64,000 nt of DNA from Myxococcales bacterium. GTDB lineage: Bacteria; Myxococcota_A; Polyangia; Haliangiales; Haliangiaceae. The position numbers and the translations under genes are program-made. Below the pieces are notes generated by a model. The model had not been told where the DNA came from. It saw only the letters and a program-made list of their open reading frames with translations, and did not search any database. Numbering within the stretch: position 1 is the first letter of the stretch; every line of letters starts with the position of its first letter. The stretch spans positions 124,001 to 188,000 of the forward strand of contig JAQBQE010000051.1 in NCBI GenBank assembly GCA_028287135.1, read 5' to 3'. Positions 9,795 through 18,240 of this stretch are shown piece after piece.

Positions 9795-11189
9795 CTAGAA
9801 CCGGCCCGCTGCTGCGGCGCCAAGAAAGCCATTCGTTCCGTCGGTGATCGTCGGGACCACACTCCACGATGCCTCGGGCGACGCGCTCGTGGCCGAGACC
9901 TTGGTCTCGCCGCGCTTCTTCGCCTTGAGCTCCTTGTACCAGTAGTAGGTCGCGAGGCCGGCGGCGCCGATGCCGACGACGAGCGTCACCGTCGACCAGG
10001 TCTGGCGCGACTTGCCCGACGACTCGAGGTTCGCGTTGTAGTCATCGAACAGACCGCACGGCGGCGAGCCGCAGGCCTTCGCCTCGTCCTCGAGCGCCTT
10101 CGAGTAGTTGCCAGCCTGGACGTAGAACAGGACGGACAGGCCGAGCATCGCGGCCGCGCCGATCGTCGAGCCCCACTTCATGTACTTGAACTTCGAGCTG
10201 CCGACATCGGCGAACCCGTTGCCCGTGCCGGGCTGCGGCTGGATCTCGATGCCCTCGCCGGTGTTGCGGGGGGTGACCTTCTTCACCGTCTTCTTCTTCC
10301 CGGTGAGCGGGTCTTCCTCGGTGTCCTCGGCCGTCGTCTCGACGGGCGTCTGCACGACACCCTCGTCCGTGAAGTCGGGATAGAACCGCGGCGTCGCGCC
10401 GACCTCGAGCGTCACCAGGTTCGGGCTCGTCGACTTGGCGTTACGCGTGACGACGGCACCGGTCTGGTCCTTGACCTCGACGTAGTACTGCAGCGAGTCG
10501 CCGATCATCTTCTCGGGCGGGATGCGCGCGACGAGCTCCTTGTAGCGCCACTTCATCGGCCTCGCGGTGAACTTGCCCTCGCCCGCGGTGCGGAAGTAGA
10601 GCGTGACCTCGAAGCCCGAGTCCTCGGGAACAAACGCGGTGACGTCGAGCGGCTTCTTGGGCGGCGCGACGTCGATCACCATGTGCTGGAAGTCGGTCGC
10701 CGAGTACGTGCCGGCCGGCTTGATCTTCACGGGCGCGGTCTTCACGGGCTCGGCCTTCACCGGCTCGGTCTTCACGGGCTCGGTCTTCACCGGCTCGGTG
10801 GCGCCACCGTTCCCGGTGCCTCCGACGGCGAACTTCTTCTCGAGCGCCTTCACGCGATCGACGACCTCGCCACGCTGCGCCGCATCGGCGGGCGCGTCGG
10901 TCAAAAACTTCCGGTAGTAGAACAACGCGATGTCGTCCTGTCCGGCGGACTCGTTGGCGAACCCGATGTTGTAGAGGAGGACCGGGTTCTTGGAGAGGTT
11001 GTACGACTCCTTGAACTTTCCGACCGCCTCGGGGAAGTCGCCCTTCTCGAAGAGCTTCTTGCCCTCGGCGAAGGCCTTCTTGGCCTTCTCCATCTGGGCG
11101 GGCGTCGGAGCCTGCGCGTACGCAGGCTGTGGCGCGGCGATCGCCAAGGTGGCGAGCGCGATCGCGAGTGCGAGGATGGATCGATTCAC
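9795..11189 (-). CDS. Exported TPR protein with EPVKT repeats and a late membrane segment
   Basis: Protein of about 464 aa with a Sec signal peptide (ILALAIALATLAIAAPQPAYA) and N-terminal TPR repeats (KKAFAEGKKLFEKGDFPEAVGKF). A degenerate linker repeats T/A-EPVK about five times (residues 145-170), followed by a beta-rich domain (ATDFQHMVIDVAPPKKPL...VTLYFRTAG). A hydrophobic helix sits near residue 355 (STIGAAAMLGLSVLFY) and another near 400. I chose GTG 11189 because GGAGG lies just before it; a TTG 15 bases upstream is an alternative. Similar TPR-plus-transmembrane proteins are common in myxobacteria, but no function is recognised. Confidence 0.65.
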   Translation of the reverse strand: MNRSILALAIALATLAIAAPQPAYAQAPTPAQMEKAKKAFAEGKKLFEKGDFPEAVGKFKESYNLSKNPVLLYNIGFANESAGQDDIALFYYRKFLTDAPADAAQRGEVVDRVKALEKKFAVGGTGNGGATEPVKTEPVKTEPVKAEPVKTAPVKIKPAGTYSATDFQHMVIDVAPPKKPLDVTAFVPEDSGFEVTLYFRTAGEGKFTARPMKWRYKELVARIPPEKMIGDSLQYYVEVKDQTGAVVTRNAKSTSPNLVTLEVGATPRFYPDFTDEGVVQTPVETTAEDTEEDPLTGKKKTVKKVTPRNTGEGIEIQPQPGTGNGFADVGSSKFKYMKWGSTIGAAAMLGLSVLFYVQAGNYSKALEDEAKACGSPPCGLFDDYNANLESSGKSRQTWSTVTLVVGIGAAGLATYYWYKELKAKKRGETKVSATSASPEASWSVVPTITDGTNGFLGAAAAGRF

Positions 11190-11322
11190 GTGGCCTCCGC
11201 GCAACGGGTCAATGAGAAGACCCCGTAGCAGCGGCTACTTATCCCACGTGAGCTACTCGATGCAAGCAGGTTCTCCCTAGGGGCAACCGGCCCTGCCTGA
11301 CGCCGCTCGATACGTCCGGACA

Positions 11323-11355
11323 CAAAAAAGCCGCCGGGCAGATGCGCGGCGGCTT
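11323..11355 (-). terminator. Rho-independent terminator
   Basis: Read on the minus strand, a 9-bp perfect stem AAGCCGCCG / CGGCGGCTT with a 10-nt loop is followed by TTTTTTG. It lies 20 bases after the stop of the coiled-coil membrane protein gene at 11376 and is a textbook intrinsic terminator for it. Confidence 0.85.
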
Positions 11356-11375
11356 GGGGCAGAAGCTCGTTCGAC

Positions 11376-12713
11376 CTAGAAGGGGTCGACGATGCCGCCG
11401 GACGGCTTCGCGGGCTTGGTCGCCTTCGCCGGCTTCTTCGCCGGGGTCTCGGCGAACGGGTCAGCGATGCCACCAGAGGCTGGCTTCGCAGCGGGCTTGC
11501 TTGCGGGCTTGGAGGCCGGCTTGCTCGCCTTGGCGGCCTTCGCCGCAGCGGCCTTCTCGGCCTTGGCAGCGGCAGCCTGCTCCGCGGCTTCCTTCGCGGC
11601 AGCGGCCTTCTCGGCCTTGGCCGTCGCGGCAGCTTCCGCCTTCTCCGTCTTCGCAGCCTCGGCGGCCGCCTTGTCGGCAGCGGCCTTGTCCGCAGCGGTG
11701 TCCGCCGCAGCGGGCGCAGTGTCGACGGCCGGAGCCGCCGCCTTGTCATCGGTGGTCGCGGCAGCCGCCGGAGCGGGCTCCTCGATCGGGGTCACGACCG
11801 GCTTGGCCGGCGCGGTTGGGGTCGGGGCGGGCGTGACGTCCGCGGCAGGCTGGGTCACCGCCGGCTGGGTGGCGGCCGCAGGCGCTGCCTTCTCGTCCTT
11901 GGTCAGCACGAGCTTCCAGACCGCGAGCATGATGCCGATGCCACCGACGAACGCGACCAGGATCGCGACCCACGGGAAGCCCTTCGGCTGCTCCATGTTG
12001 GTGACGACCAGGCCGCTCTCGATCGCGGCGATGTCGGCGGACGAGACGGTCAGGCCGGCCTGCGCAGCGCGCGCGGCGGCGATCGCCTTGGCGGCCTTGG
12101 CCTCCGCGATGCGGACGCGCTCGGCGGCTTCCCCGTCGTTCACGTCGATGGCCGTCGAGGAGTTGCGGGCGATCACGGCCTCCTGGCGGGCCTCGGCGAG
12201 CTGGCGGGCGAGTGCCTGCTTCTCGTCGTCGAACGCCTTGCGCTGGGCCTCGGCCTGCGCGATCTGCGCGCGGAGCTGGGCGAGTGCCTGATCGTTGGCG
12301 GGGCTCGAACCGGTCGTGGCGCCACCGGACGCGGCGACCGCTGCGCGGGCCTCCGCCTCGGCGAGCTTGCCCTGCAGACCATCGAGCTGGCGGCGCAGCG
12401 AGTGCTCGCGGGCCTCGCCCTCGCGGAGCTGCGACTCGGCGGCCTTCATGCGCTGCGCATCGGCGGCGCGGAGCTTCTCGTCCTCTTCCTTCGCCTGCTC
12501 GCTGGCGTTGCCCCAGGTGCTGACGTCGACGAGCGTCTGGTTGGCCTTCGCGATGAACTCCTCGAGCGAGTGCTCGACGGTCGGTAGGGACGAAGCCTGT
12601 GCCATCAACGAGGACGAACGCTTGCGTCCACCCTTTGTGCGCTGACCGTTCGCGGTCGCGCCGTTGGTTCCGTTGGTCGTGGGGGTACCCTGCTTGGAAT
12701 CGACAGCCATCAT
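11376..12713 (-). CDS. Coiled-coil single-pass membrane protein with Lys/Ala/Pro-rich tail
   Basis: A 445-residue protein of unknown function. The N-terminal third is low-complexity then strongly coiled-coil (about 45-230, repeated Ala/Glu/Arg heptads). One transmembrane helix follows (about 256-280: WVAILVAFVGGIGIMLAVWK). The last 160 residues are Ala/Pro- then Lys/Ala-rich, recalling TolA-like periplasmic linkers and histone-H1-like tails. The C-terminus carries two copies of GGI(A/V)DPF, the second at the very end. Without a signal peptide, the coiled coil is likely cytoplasmic and the tail periplasmic. A GGGAG sequence precedes the tandem ATG start. Confidence 0.65.
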   Translation of the reverse strand: MMAVDSKQGTPTTNGTNGATANGQRTKGGRKRSSSLMAQASSLPTVEHSLEEFIAKANQTLVDVSTWGNASEQAKEEDEKLRAADAQRMKAAESQLREGEAREHSLRRQLDGLQGKLAEAEARAAVAASGGATTGSSPANDQALAQLRAQIAQAEAQRKAFDDEKQALARQLAEARQEAVIARNSSTAIDVNDGEAAERVRIAEAKAAKAIAAARAAQAGLTVSSADIAAIESGLVVTNMEQPKGFPWVAILVAFVGGIGIMLAVWKLVLTKDEKAAPAAATQPAVTQPAADVTPAPTPTAPAKPVVTPIEEPAPAAAATTDDKAAAPAVDTAPAAADTAADKAAADKAAAEAAKTEKAEAAATAKAEKAAAAKEAAEQAAAAKAEKAAAAKAAKASKPASKPASKPAAKPASGGIADPFAETPAKKPAKATKPAKPSGGIVDPF

Positions 12714-12821
12714 GTGTCTCCCGAGGAGCCCCGAGCCTTGCGACCGGGGGCGGAAACGGACTCTAGCAGCGATCGGGTGCTCTACGCCCCCGAAATAGTT
12801 GAGATGATGAACGTAGATCGA

Positions 12822-13145
12822 TCAGGCGCGGATCGTGAGCCGGACCGGCGTCACGGGGAGGGTCGTCTTCTCGGACCGCGCGACAGGTGCGGCGATCTCG
12901 ACGACCTCGAGGTCGTCGTGGAACGCGCGCGCCTCGGCCTCGACGATCTCGGCCGCCAGGTAGCCGTTCTCGATGATCGTCGTTCCGATCAGCCGGCGAC
13001 GACCGAGGAGCGGCGAGCTCCAGTGGTCGGCGAGGGCGGCGAGCCACTGCTCGTCACTGATCAACTTGCGATCCCGGAGGAACTCCCCGAACCGGACTGG
13101 TTCGAGGGTCGCCGGCGTACCGGATGCGATGCGAGACATGTTCAT
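12822..13145 (-). CDS. Small GspE-N/MshEN-like protein
   Basis: About 107 aa if it starts at the ATG at 13145; the frame continues upstream to 13328, but that part overlaps the divergent rlmI-like gene and looks non-coding. The core VRFGEFLRDRKLISDEQWLAAL, then a second half with GTTIIENGYLAAEIVEAEA, has the 'GExLxxxGLIsxeqLxxAL' pattern of GspE/PilB N-terminal (MshEN-type) modules, which in some proteins bind c-di-GMP. No ATPase domain follows. The start is uncertain because no convincing ribosome-binding site was seen. A pilus- or c-di-GMP-related role is inference. Confidence 0.5.
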   Translation of the reverse strand: MNMSRIASGTPATLEPVRFGEFLRDRKLISDEQWLAALADHWSSPLLGRRRLIGTTIIENGYLAAEIVEAEARAFHDDLEVVEIAAPVARSEKTTLPVTPVRLTIRA

Positions 13146-13251
13146 AAGCGAGGCGCGGCGGACATTACTTATCGACCTCCTACCTGTCCACCCGAAACTT
13201 ACGAGGCCAGACTCTTGGAGATCCTCCGTACTTGCGCCATAAAGCGCCGCG

Positions 13252-14520
13252 ATGGCCCAGGATCGCGGATCGATGCGTCGCACCGTCCGTCGCCCCGTGC
13301 GCGGCGCCCCGATCGTGCGCAAGAACACGGTCCGGCTCTCCGGGGATGTCGCGAGCCGGATCCGGTCCGGGCATCCGTGGGTCTACCGGGAAGCGCTCGG
13401 ACCGCGGCCGATGTCGCCCGAGCCGGGCACGTCGATCGAGCTCGTCGACGAGGACGGCGAGTTCGTCGGTCGCGGTCTCTACGACTCCGACAGCACGATC
13501 GCACTGCGCGTGTTCACGCGGAGCCCCGAGCGGATGATCGATGGCACGCTGATCCGCGATCGCGTTCGCGGCGCGATCGCGCTGCGCAAGAAGATCCTCG
13601 ACTTCGAGAAGCTCGGCTGTGTCCGCCTGATCAACGCCGAGGCCGACGGCCTGCCGGGGATCGTCGTCGAGCGCTACGGCGACTATCTCGTCGTGCAGCT
13701 GTTCACGACCGCGGTCGCGAACCTGCGCGAGGATCTCTACAACGCCCTCGAGGCGGAGCTGAAGCCGATCGCGATCTACGAGCAGCGGCGGTATCGCTCG
13801 CTCGGTGGCGAAGCACCGCGCCAGCCCGGAGCGGATCTCGTCCGCGGTACGCCGGCGCCCGTCGAGTTCGAGGTCTCCGAGGATGATCTGAAGATCGTCG
13901 TCGACGTGACCGCTCCGTTGTCGACCGGTCTGTTCGCGGATCTCCGTGAAGGTCGCCGCGCCGTCCGCCAGTGGGCGAAGAACCGCCGCGTGCTCAACCT
14001 GTTCTCGTACACCGGCGCGATCAGCCTGTACGCGCAGGCGGGTGATGCGGCCGAGGTCGTCGCGGTCGATGTCGCGGCGAAGGCGCACGCGCGGGCCCGC
14101 AAGAACTTCGCGGCGTCGGGCTTCGATCCCGAGAAGCCCGAGCACATCGTCGGCGACGTGTTCAAGGTGCTCGCTCGGTTCGTCGAGCGCAGCCGCACGT
14201 TCGACATGGTCGTGCTCGATCCTCCGGCGTTCGCGAGTGCTGCGGCGCGTGGCGGCAAGCCGTGGAGCGCCGTGCGCGACTACGCGGAGCTGATCGCCGC
14301 GAGCCTCGAGGTCCTGGTTCCCGGCGGTCTCCTGATCGCTGCGTCGTCGACGCACAAGATGTCCGCCTCGGACTTCGAGCTCGCGCTCGCCGATGGCGCG
14401 CAGATGGCGCGCACCCAGCTCCAGATCATCGATCGTCGCCCGCTACCGCCCGACTTCCCGACGCTGCCCGGCTTCCCCGAGGGTAACTACCTCAAGGTCG
14501 CCGTCGCCGTGCGCGGCTAG
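13252..14520 (+). CDS. rlmI: Class I SAM-dependent rRNA methyltransferase, RlmI-like
   Basis: Putative 23S rRNA (cytosine-C5)-methyltransferase of the RlmI/RlmK family (422 aa; a start at 13273 is also possible). It has an N-terminal PUA domain (VRLSGDVASRIRSGHPWVYREAL), a linker domain, and a Rossmann methyltransferase domain. That domain shows the SAM-binding segment VLNLFSYTGAISLYA (about residues 245-260), an acidic ligand in VVAVDVA, and the catalytic-region motif DMVVLDPPAFA. The end PLPPDFPTLPGFPEGNYLK is characteristic. Substrate specificity within the family is not certain. Its stop TAG shares a CTAG palindrome with the convergent gene's stop. Confidence 0.85.
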   Translation: MAQDRGSMRRTVRRPVRGAPIVRKNTVRLSGDVASRIRSGHPWVYREALGPRPMSPEPGTSIELVDEDGEFVGRGLYDSDSTIALRVFTRSPERMIDGTLIRDRVRGAIALRKKILDFEKLGCVRLINAEADGLPGIVVERYGDYLVVQLFTTAVANLREDLYNALEAELKPIAIYEQRRYRSLGGEAPRQPGADLVRGTPAPVEFEVSEDDLKIVVDVTAPLSTGLFADLREGRRAVRQWAKNRRVLNLFSYTGAISLYAQAGDAAEVVAVDVAAKAHARARKNFAASGFDPEKPEHIVGDVFKVLARFVERSRTFDMVVLDPPAFASAAARGGKPWSAVRDYAELIAASLEVLVPGGLLIAASSTHKMSASDFELALADGAQMARTQLQIIDRRPLPPDFPTLPGFPEGNYLKVAVAVRG

Positions 14521-14885
14521 CTTCGGCGGCGTAGCGACGACAGCGGAACATCGGGCGCCGTCAGCGTCGGCGGTTTCACCGCGGACGCCGGCAACGGCAG
14601 CAGCGTCTCGATCTCGAACCGCGCGGCATCGTGCTCGCGCTCGGTCAGCCGTGGATCGCACAGCGTTCCGCACGCCATCGCGAGCGCGGGCAGGGCGATG
14701 CCTTGATCGATCCCCGCGATGGGCTGCCCGGTATCGAGCAGCGCGAGCACGCGCGCGATCGATCGTGCGAGCGGTGAGCCGTTGGCCTGGAGCTCACCGT
14801 CGAGATCGCGGAGCACCGCTTCGTCGAGCGCCGGCGCGGACTGCACGAGCTGCGTGATCAGCTGCTCGATCCGGTGCTCGCTCAC
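14517..14885 (-). CDS. Hypothetical protein coupled to the UPF0158 gene
   Basis: A 122-residue, Leu/Ala-rich helical protein starting with GTG ([15 protein letters not shown]). Its start overlaps the stop of the upstream UPF0158-family gene (GTGA), so it is very probably translated by coupling and functions with it. No conserved motif was recognised; a longer frame upstream to 15128 reads as antisense of the UPF0158 gene and was discarded. Its stop shares a CTAG with the stop of the rlmI-like gene. Confidence 0.6.
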   Translation of the reverse strand: MSEHRIEQLITQLVQSAPALDEAVLRDLDGELQANGSPLARSIARVLALLDTGQPIAGIDQGIALPALAMACGTLCDPRLTEREHDAARFEIETLLPLPASAVKPPTLTAPDVPLSSLRRRS

Positions 14886-15613
14886 GACACGGAGTCTGCG
14901 GCTTCGTCGTGCTCGCGGTCGCGCTCGGCATCGGCCTTCGCGGTCGGATCGCTCGAGCGCAGCTTCAAGAACTCGAGGAACGCGATCGCGGTCGGCAGCT
15001 CGATCGCGGCGATCGTCTCGATCAGATCGCGGGCCTGCCGGCGCAGCGACTCGCCCGGCGCCTCGGTGCCGTGAACGACCGCACGGCCGACGGCCGGCAG
15101 CTCCTGCGGCGCGACGACCGCGCCCCACGGCGGCTCGTTGGTCGGCTGGATCTCGTGCGACTCGAGCCAGTTCTGGATGTGCCAGTGCAGGAGATCGGCC
15201 CGGTACGAGAACCAGCGCTCGCGCTCGGCGGGGTAGGCGAGCAGCACGTCCTTGAACCGGCGGAACGCGCCCTTGCCATCGATCGAGATGATCAGGCGCT
15301 CGCGGAGCGGTTCGTCGACGACCGAGCCGACGAAGCGCTCCATCCAGCGGTACTGCTCGCGGCTCGATGCGGGCTCGACGCGCAGGAAGTTGCGGATGTT
15401 CTCCGACACCTGCTGTCGGTTGATCGTCGCCTCGGGATCACCCGTCGTGATCGTGAGGACGCGTCCGGTGGTCAGGTCGAGGTAGCTGTCGGTGTCCGGC
15501 GAGTTTCGCTCGACGGCGATCTCGAGCGCGTCCCAATCGAGATCGATCCGGGCTGCACCTCGAGCCGAGGCTGTAGTCGACGCCAATGCAGGCGTAGCTG
15601 GTCGTACAGGCAT
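14882..15613 (-). CDS. UPF0158 family protein
   Basis: A 243-residue protein matching the UPF0158 pattern: an N-terminal [28 protein letters not shown] and a central [36 protein letters not shown], followed by [18 protein letters not shown]. Members are widespread but uncharacterised. The C-terminal extension (after about 185) is charged and Glu/Asp-rich. The ATG is divergent from rpoZ, with a 136-bp gap that contains a perfect palindrome. It is followed by a coupled 122-aa gene. Confidence 0.75.
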   Translation of the reverse strand: MPVRPATPALASTTASARGAARIDLDWDALEIAVERNSPDTDSYLDLTTGRVLTITTGDPEATINRQQVSENIRNFLRVEPASSREQYRWMERFVGSVVDEPLRERLIISIDGKGAFRRFKDVLLAYPAERERWFSYRADLLHWHIQNWLESHEIQPTNEPPWGAVVAPQELPAVGRAVVHGTEAPGESLRRQARDLIETIAAIELPTAIAFLEFLKLRSSDPTAKADAERDREHDEAADSVS

Positions 15614-15639
15614 AAGTTAAGTGCGGGCGATGACTCGAA

Positions 15640-15659
15640 AACCTACTTGCCGGTAGGTT
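15640..15659. promoter_or_regulatory. Perfect inverted repeat in the UPF0158/rpoZ divergent region
   Basis: AACCTAC-TTGCCG-GTAGGTT is an exact 7-bp inverted repeat with a 6-nt spacer, 26 bases upstream of the UPF0158 gene start and 90 bases upstream of rpoZ. It lacks an adjacent T-tract, and its place between divergent genes fits an operator for a dimeric repressor better than a terminator. No regulator is assigned. Confidence 0.4.
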
Positions 15660-15712
15660 GGGGCCCGCCCATCTAGCGTAGTGGGTCAGAACGGCTCTGG
15701 CAAGGCGTGCCC

Positions 15713-15740
15713 TTGACTCCTCCCGGCAAGCGAGTAAGTT
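15713..15740 (+). promoter_or_regulatory. Possible sigma-70-type promoter of rpoZ
   Basis: TTGACT and TAAGTT separated by 16 bases, with the second hexamer ending 9 bases before the rpoZ ATG. The -35 match is good, the -10 only fair, and the resulting 5' UTR would be very short or absent. Confidence 0.35.
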
Positions 15741-15749
15741 CCGCGGTCC

Positions 15750-15992
15750 ATGGCTCGCGTTACCGTCGAAGACTGCCTCGATAAGGTCCCCAATCGGTTT
15801 GCGCTGGTCGTTCTCGCTGCAGAGCGCGCACGCCAGCTGTCTCGTGGTGCTACGGCGGGAGTCGATTGCGATAACAAGCCGGCTGTCACCGCGCTTCGTG
15901 AGATTGCTGCCGGCCTCGTCTCGTTCCGCGAGGACGTCCGCAACACCGTCACCGAGTTCATCGTCGAGCGCCGCAAGGCCGGCTTCATGTGA
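15750..15992 (+). CDS. rpoZ: DNA-directed RNA polymerase omega subunit
   Basis: Omega subunit (80 aa), which helps assemble beta-prime into RNA polymerase and contributes to a ppGpp binding site. [30 protein letters not shown] is the conserved N-terminal signature, with the NRF-(x)3-(V/L)xxAAxRARQL pattern. [14 protein letters not shown] matches the second conserved block. Length is normal. In many bacteria rpoZ neighbours gmk or spoT; here it sits alone, upstream of a J-domain protein. Confidence 0.95.
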   Translation: MARVTVEDCLDKVPNRFALVVLAAERARQLSRGATAGVDCDNKPAVTALREIAAGLVSFREDVRNTVTEFIVERRKAGFM

Positions 15993-16063
15993 TCGGCCAG
16001 CCTGATCGATCTAGATCGGGCTGAAAAATTGCTCCCTCCGTCGAGCGCGCCAAAGATGGCGCT

Positions 16064-16852
16064 GTGCCGGAGGCTCCGTTCACGATTCGTCGCAAGCTCG
16101 CCCGTGGTGAGCTTGTGCGGCTGCTCTACCGACTCGGGCACCAGGCTGCGAGCGGCGTCCTCACGCTGAGCGTGCGCGCTGCGCGTGGCGAGGTGTTCGT
16201 GCTGCGGCGCGGGCAGGTGGTCGTCGGCGAGGGCGATGTCGTACGCAAGGCGGTGATCGCGCGGCTGTCGCGCCTGCTCGCCGTCGACGACATGACCGTC
16301 CTGTTCGAGGGCGGTGTCACCGCGTATCCGCCGGGTGCGACCAACCAGATCTCGCTGACCGCATGGGCGCGCCAGCATCTCGAGGCCCAGCTCGACGGCA
16401 CGCTCGCCGAGATGCTGGTGCGCGAGCTTGCCGGGATCCGGCTCTGCCTGCGCAAAAACCTCGCGCCCGAGGCCGTCGACGAGGCCGATCGCCGGATGCT
16501 CGTCGCGATGGCGCAGCCGCGTCGGCTCGATCAGATCTGGCCGCTCGCGCGCACCCCGCGGTTTCGCCTCCTCGCGTTCATCCACTTCCTGCGCAGCGTC
16601 GATGCGCTCGATGGCGCCGGCGTCGTGGCCGAGCGCAGCGGACCCCATCGCATCGTCGATTCGCGGCGGCAGGCAGCGCTCCATCTGCTCGGCGTCGACG
16701 ACGGTGCGGATCTCGAGTCCGTGAAGCGCGCCTATCGCCGCCTCGCGCGCTCGCTGCATCCCGACCTGCAGCCCGAGGCCGACGACCAGCACCGGCGGAC
16801 CCTCGAGCGCCGGTTCGCCGAGGTCACGGCCGCGTACGAAGTCCTGATCTGA
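16064..16852 (+). CDS. DUF4388-like / J-domain protein
   Basis: A 262-residue protein starting at GTG. The N-terminal half (ARGELVRLLYRLGHQAASGVLTLSV...GEVFVLRRGQVV) matches the PATAN/DUF4388 pattern, a domain common in signalling and motility proteins of Myxococcota. The C-terminal 65 residues are a DnaJ domain: LGVDDGADLESVKRAYRRLARSLHPDLQPE, with the HPD motif at His232. It should stimulate an Hsp70-type ATPase. A separate Hsp70/YegD-like gene is present at 36108 but is not linked. The middle region is helical and unrecognised. Confidence 0.75.
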   Translation: MPEAPFTIRRKLARGELVRLLYRLGHQAASGVLTLSVRAARGEVFVLRRGQVVVGEGDVVRKAVIARLSRLLAVDDMTVLFEGGVTAYPPGATNQISLTAWARQHLEAQLDGTLAEMLVRELAGIRLCLRKNLAPEAVDEADRRMLVAMAQPRRLDQIWPLARTPRFRLLAFIHFLRSVDALDGAGVVAERSGPHRIVDSRRQAALHLLGVDDGADLESVKRAYRRLARSLHPDLQPEADDQHRRTLERRFAEVTAAYEVLI

Positions 16853-16951
16853 GCCGGACACGCCCATCCAAGACAATCCGTGGCTTACGGAGAGGGACCC
16901 CTACGTGCAAATCGCTGATGTTGCGGCGAACGGCTGTCCGGTCGCCGGTGG

Positions 16952-17809
16952 TCAGGGCGGCGCGTAGATCCAGCCGTCCTCGGCGAACGCGCCTTCGGGC
17001 GCCGGCCAGCCATCGCGGGCCCACAGATAGGCGGTGTACGCGCTGATCACGGCGTCGAAGCAGTGATCGTTGCCGAGGACATCCTCGCGCGCCATCCGGC
17101 TCTGCGGCGCGAACGACAGATCCACGAGCTTCTCGAGGATCAGGGCTCGCGTGCGCCATGGGTCGGCGTCGCGCTTGTAGCCGCGCGCTGCCTTGGACCC
17201 GCACAGGGCGGCGACCGTGGCAGCGGGCGAGACCTCGAGCAGGTTCTCGTGGAGCTGATAGCCGGCGCCGCGGAGCCGGCGGCGAAGCTGGGTCGCGCGC
17301 GCGGCGACCGCTCCGTTGGTCGCACCGAGCGCCGTCAGCGGCAGGAGACCGCGCTCGTAGGTCATCACGACGTCGGTGGCGCGGTGGGCGTACGGTGCAA
17401 GCCGGGCCTGCGCGGTCGGCTGCGTGCGCGGACCACCGCCCACCGTCGCGGCGGCGACCTTGCGGATCAAGGTGCGCCCGGACGTGCGGAGCCAGACCAC
17501 GGATGGATCGGCGCACGCCTCCATCCCGGGGCACACGGGCCGCTCGCACCGACCACACGCGGTCTGGGTCAGCGGGGCATCGATCGCAATCACGCGACCG
17601 CCGTGCTCGCCGTCGGCGAGCCGGGTCACCAGGGTGTCGTCGGTCCACGGCTGGCGCGTCGACCGCGTGGCGACCTCGATGACCTCGGCGCCGGCGGGGC
17701 CACTCCGGAGCTCTGCCACCGCGGTGGTCTTGCCCCTGCCACCCCCGAGATCGACCCCGACGAACCTGGTAAATGCGCGCTTCACCGCAGCTTCGATACG
17801 TTGTAGCAC
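16952..17809 (-). CDS. DUF429 family RNase H-fold protein
   Basis: A 285-residue protein with the DUF429 pattern: start of an RNase-H-like fold at FVGVDLGGGRGKTTAVAEL, conserved VIAIDAPL, LHENLLEVSPAATV near residue 200, and the C-terminal DVLGNDHCFDAVISAYTAYLWA. DUF429 proteins are predicted nucleases; the Asp residues in VGVDLG, AIDAP and CFDAVI are likely metal ligands. A four-Cys segment (CGRCERPVCPGMEAC, about 108-122) looks like an inserted metal or disulfide site. It ends 100 bases from the J-domain gene and is divergent from the TPR gene at 17926. Confidence 0.7.
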   Translation of the reverse strand: MLQRIEAAVKRAFTRFVGVDLGGGRGKTTAVAELRSGPAGAEVIEVATRSTRQPWTDDTLVTRLADGEHGGRVIAIDAPLTQTACGRCERPVCPGMEACADPSVVWLRTSGRTLIRKVAAATVGGGPRTQPTAQARLAPYAHRATDVVMTYERGLLPLTALGATNGAVAARATQLRRRLRGAGYQLHENLLEVSPAATVAALCGSKAARGYKRDADPWRTRALILEKLVDLSFAPQSRMAREDVLGNDHCFDAVISAYTAYLWARDGWPAPEGAFAEDGWIYAPP

Positions 17810-17925
17810 GACAAGGGTGCCCGAAATCGTCTTACTACACTGGCATTTGGAGCAAAGCCCTGGGTAATGTCCGCGCCCTGTAAGTCTTCCCTACCTGCTG
17901 CGTTGTTACCCGGGCCCCCTGCGTT

Positions 17926-18240
17926 ATGGATCGGATCGAAACCTTCAAGACCTTCATCGCTCGCACCCCGACGGATCCGTTCCCTCGGTACGGCCTGGCG
18001 ATGGAGTACAAGGGCACCGGCCGCCTCGACGAGGCGTGGGCCGCGTTCCAGGAGCTTCTCGAGCAGTTCCCGGACTACGTCGCCACCTATCTGATGGCCG
18101 GCGGCACGCTGGTCGCGCTGGGCCGCACGCCCGAAGCCGCCGAGATCTACCGCAAGGGGATCGAGGTCGCGGGCCGGCGTGGCGATTCGCACGCGCGCAA
18201 AGAGCTCGAGACCGCTCTGGCCGAAACCACCCCTACCTGA
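17926..18240 (+). CDS. Small TPR protein
   Basis: A 104-residue soluble tetratricopeptide protein with about two to three repeats: PFPRYGLAMEYKGTGRLDEAWAAFQELLEQFPDYVATYLM and GGTLVALGRTPEAAEIYRKGIEVA. There is no signal peptide or membrane segment. It probably serves as a protein-interaction module; the partner is unknown. It precedes two small lipoprotein genes, each with its own ribosome-binding site. Confidence 0.75.
   Translation: MDRIETFKTFIARTPTDPFPRYGLAMEYKGTGRLDEAWAAFQELLEQFPDYVATYLMAGGTLVALGRTPEAAEIYRKGIEVAGRRGDSHARKELETALAETTPT

Noticed and set aside
10720..10800. Short tandem repeats considered as CRISPR
   Set aside because: They encode the EPVKT peptide repeat inside a gene; unit length of about 15 bases without spacers rules out CRISPR.
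12714..13328. Extension of the MshEN-like ORF to 13328
   Set aside because: Overlaps the rlmI-like gene start on the other strand and has irregular composition; ATG 13145 is the likeliest start.
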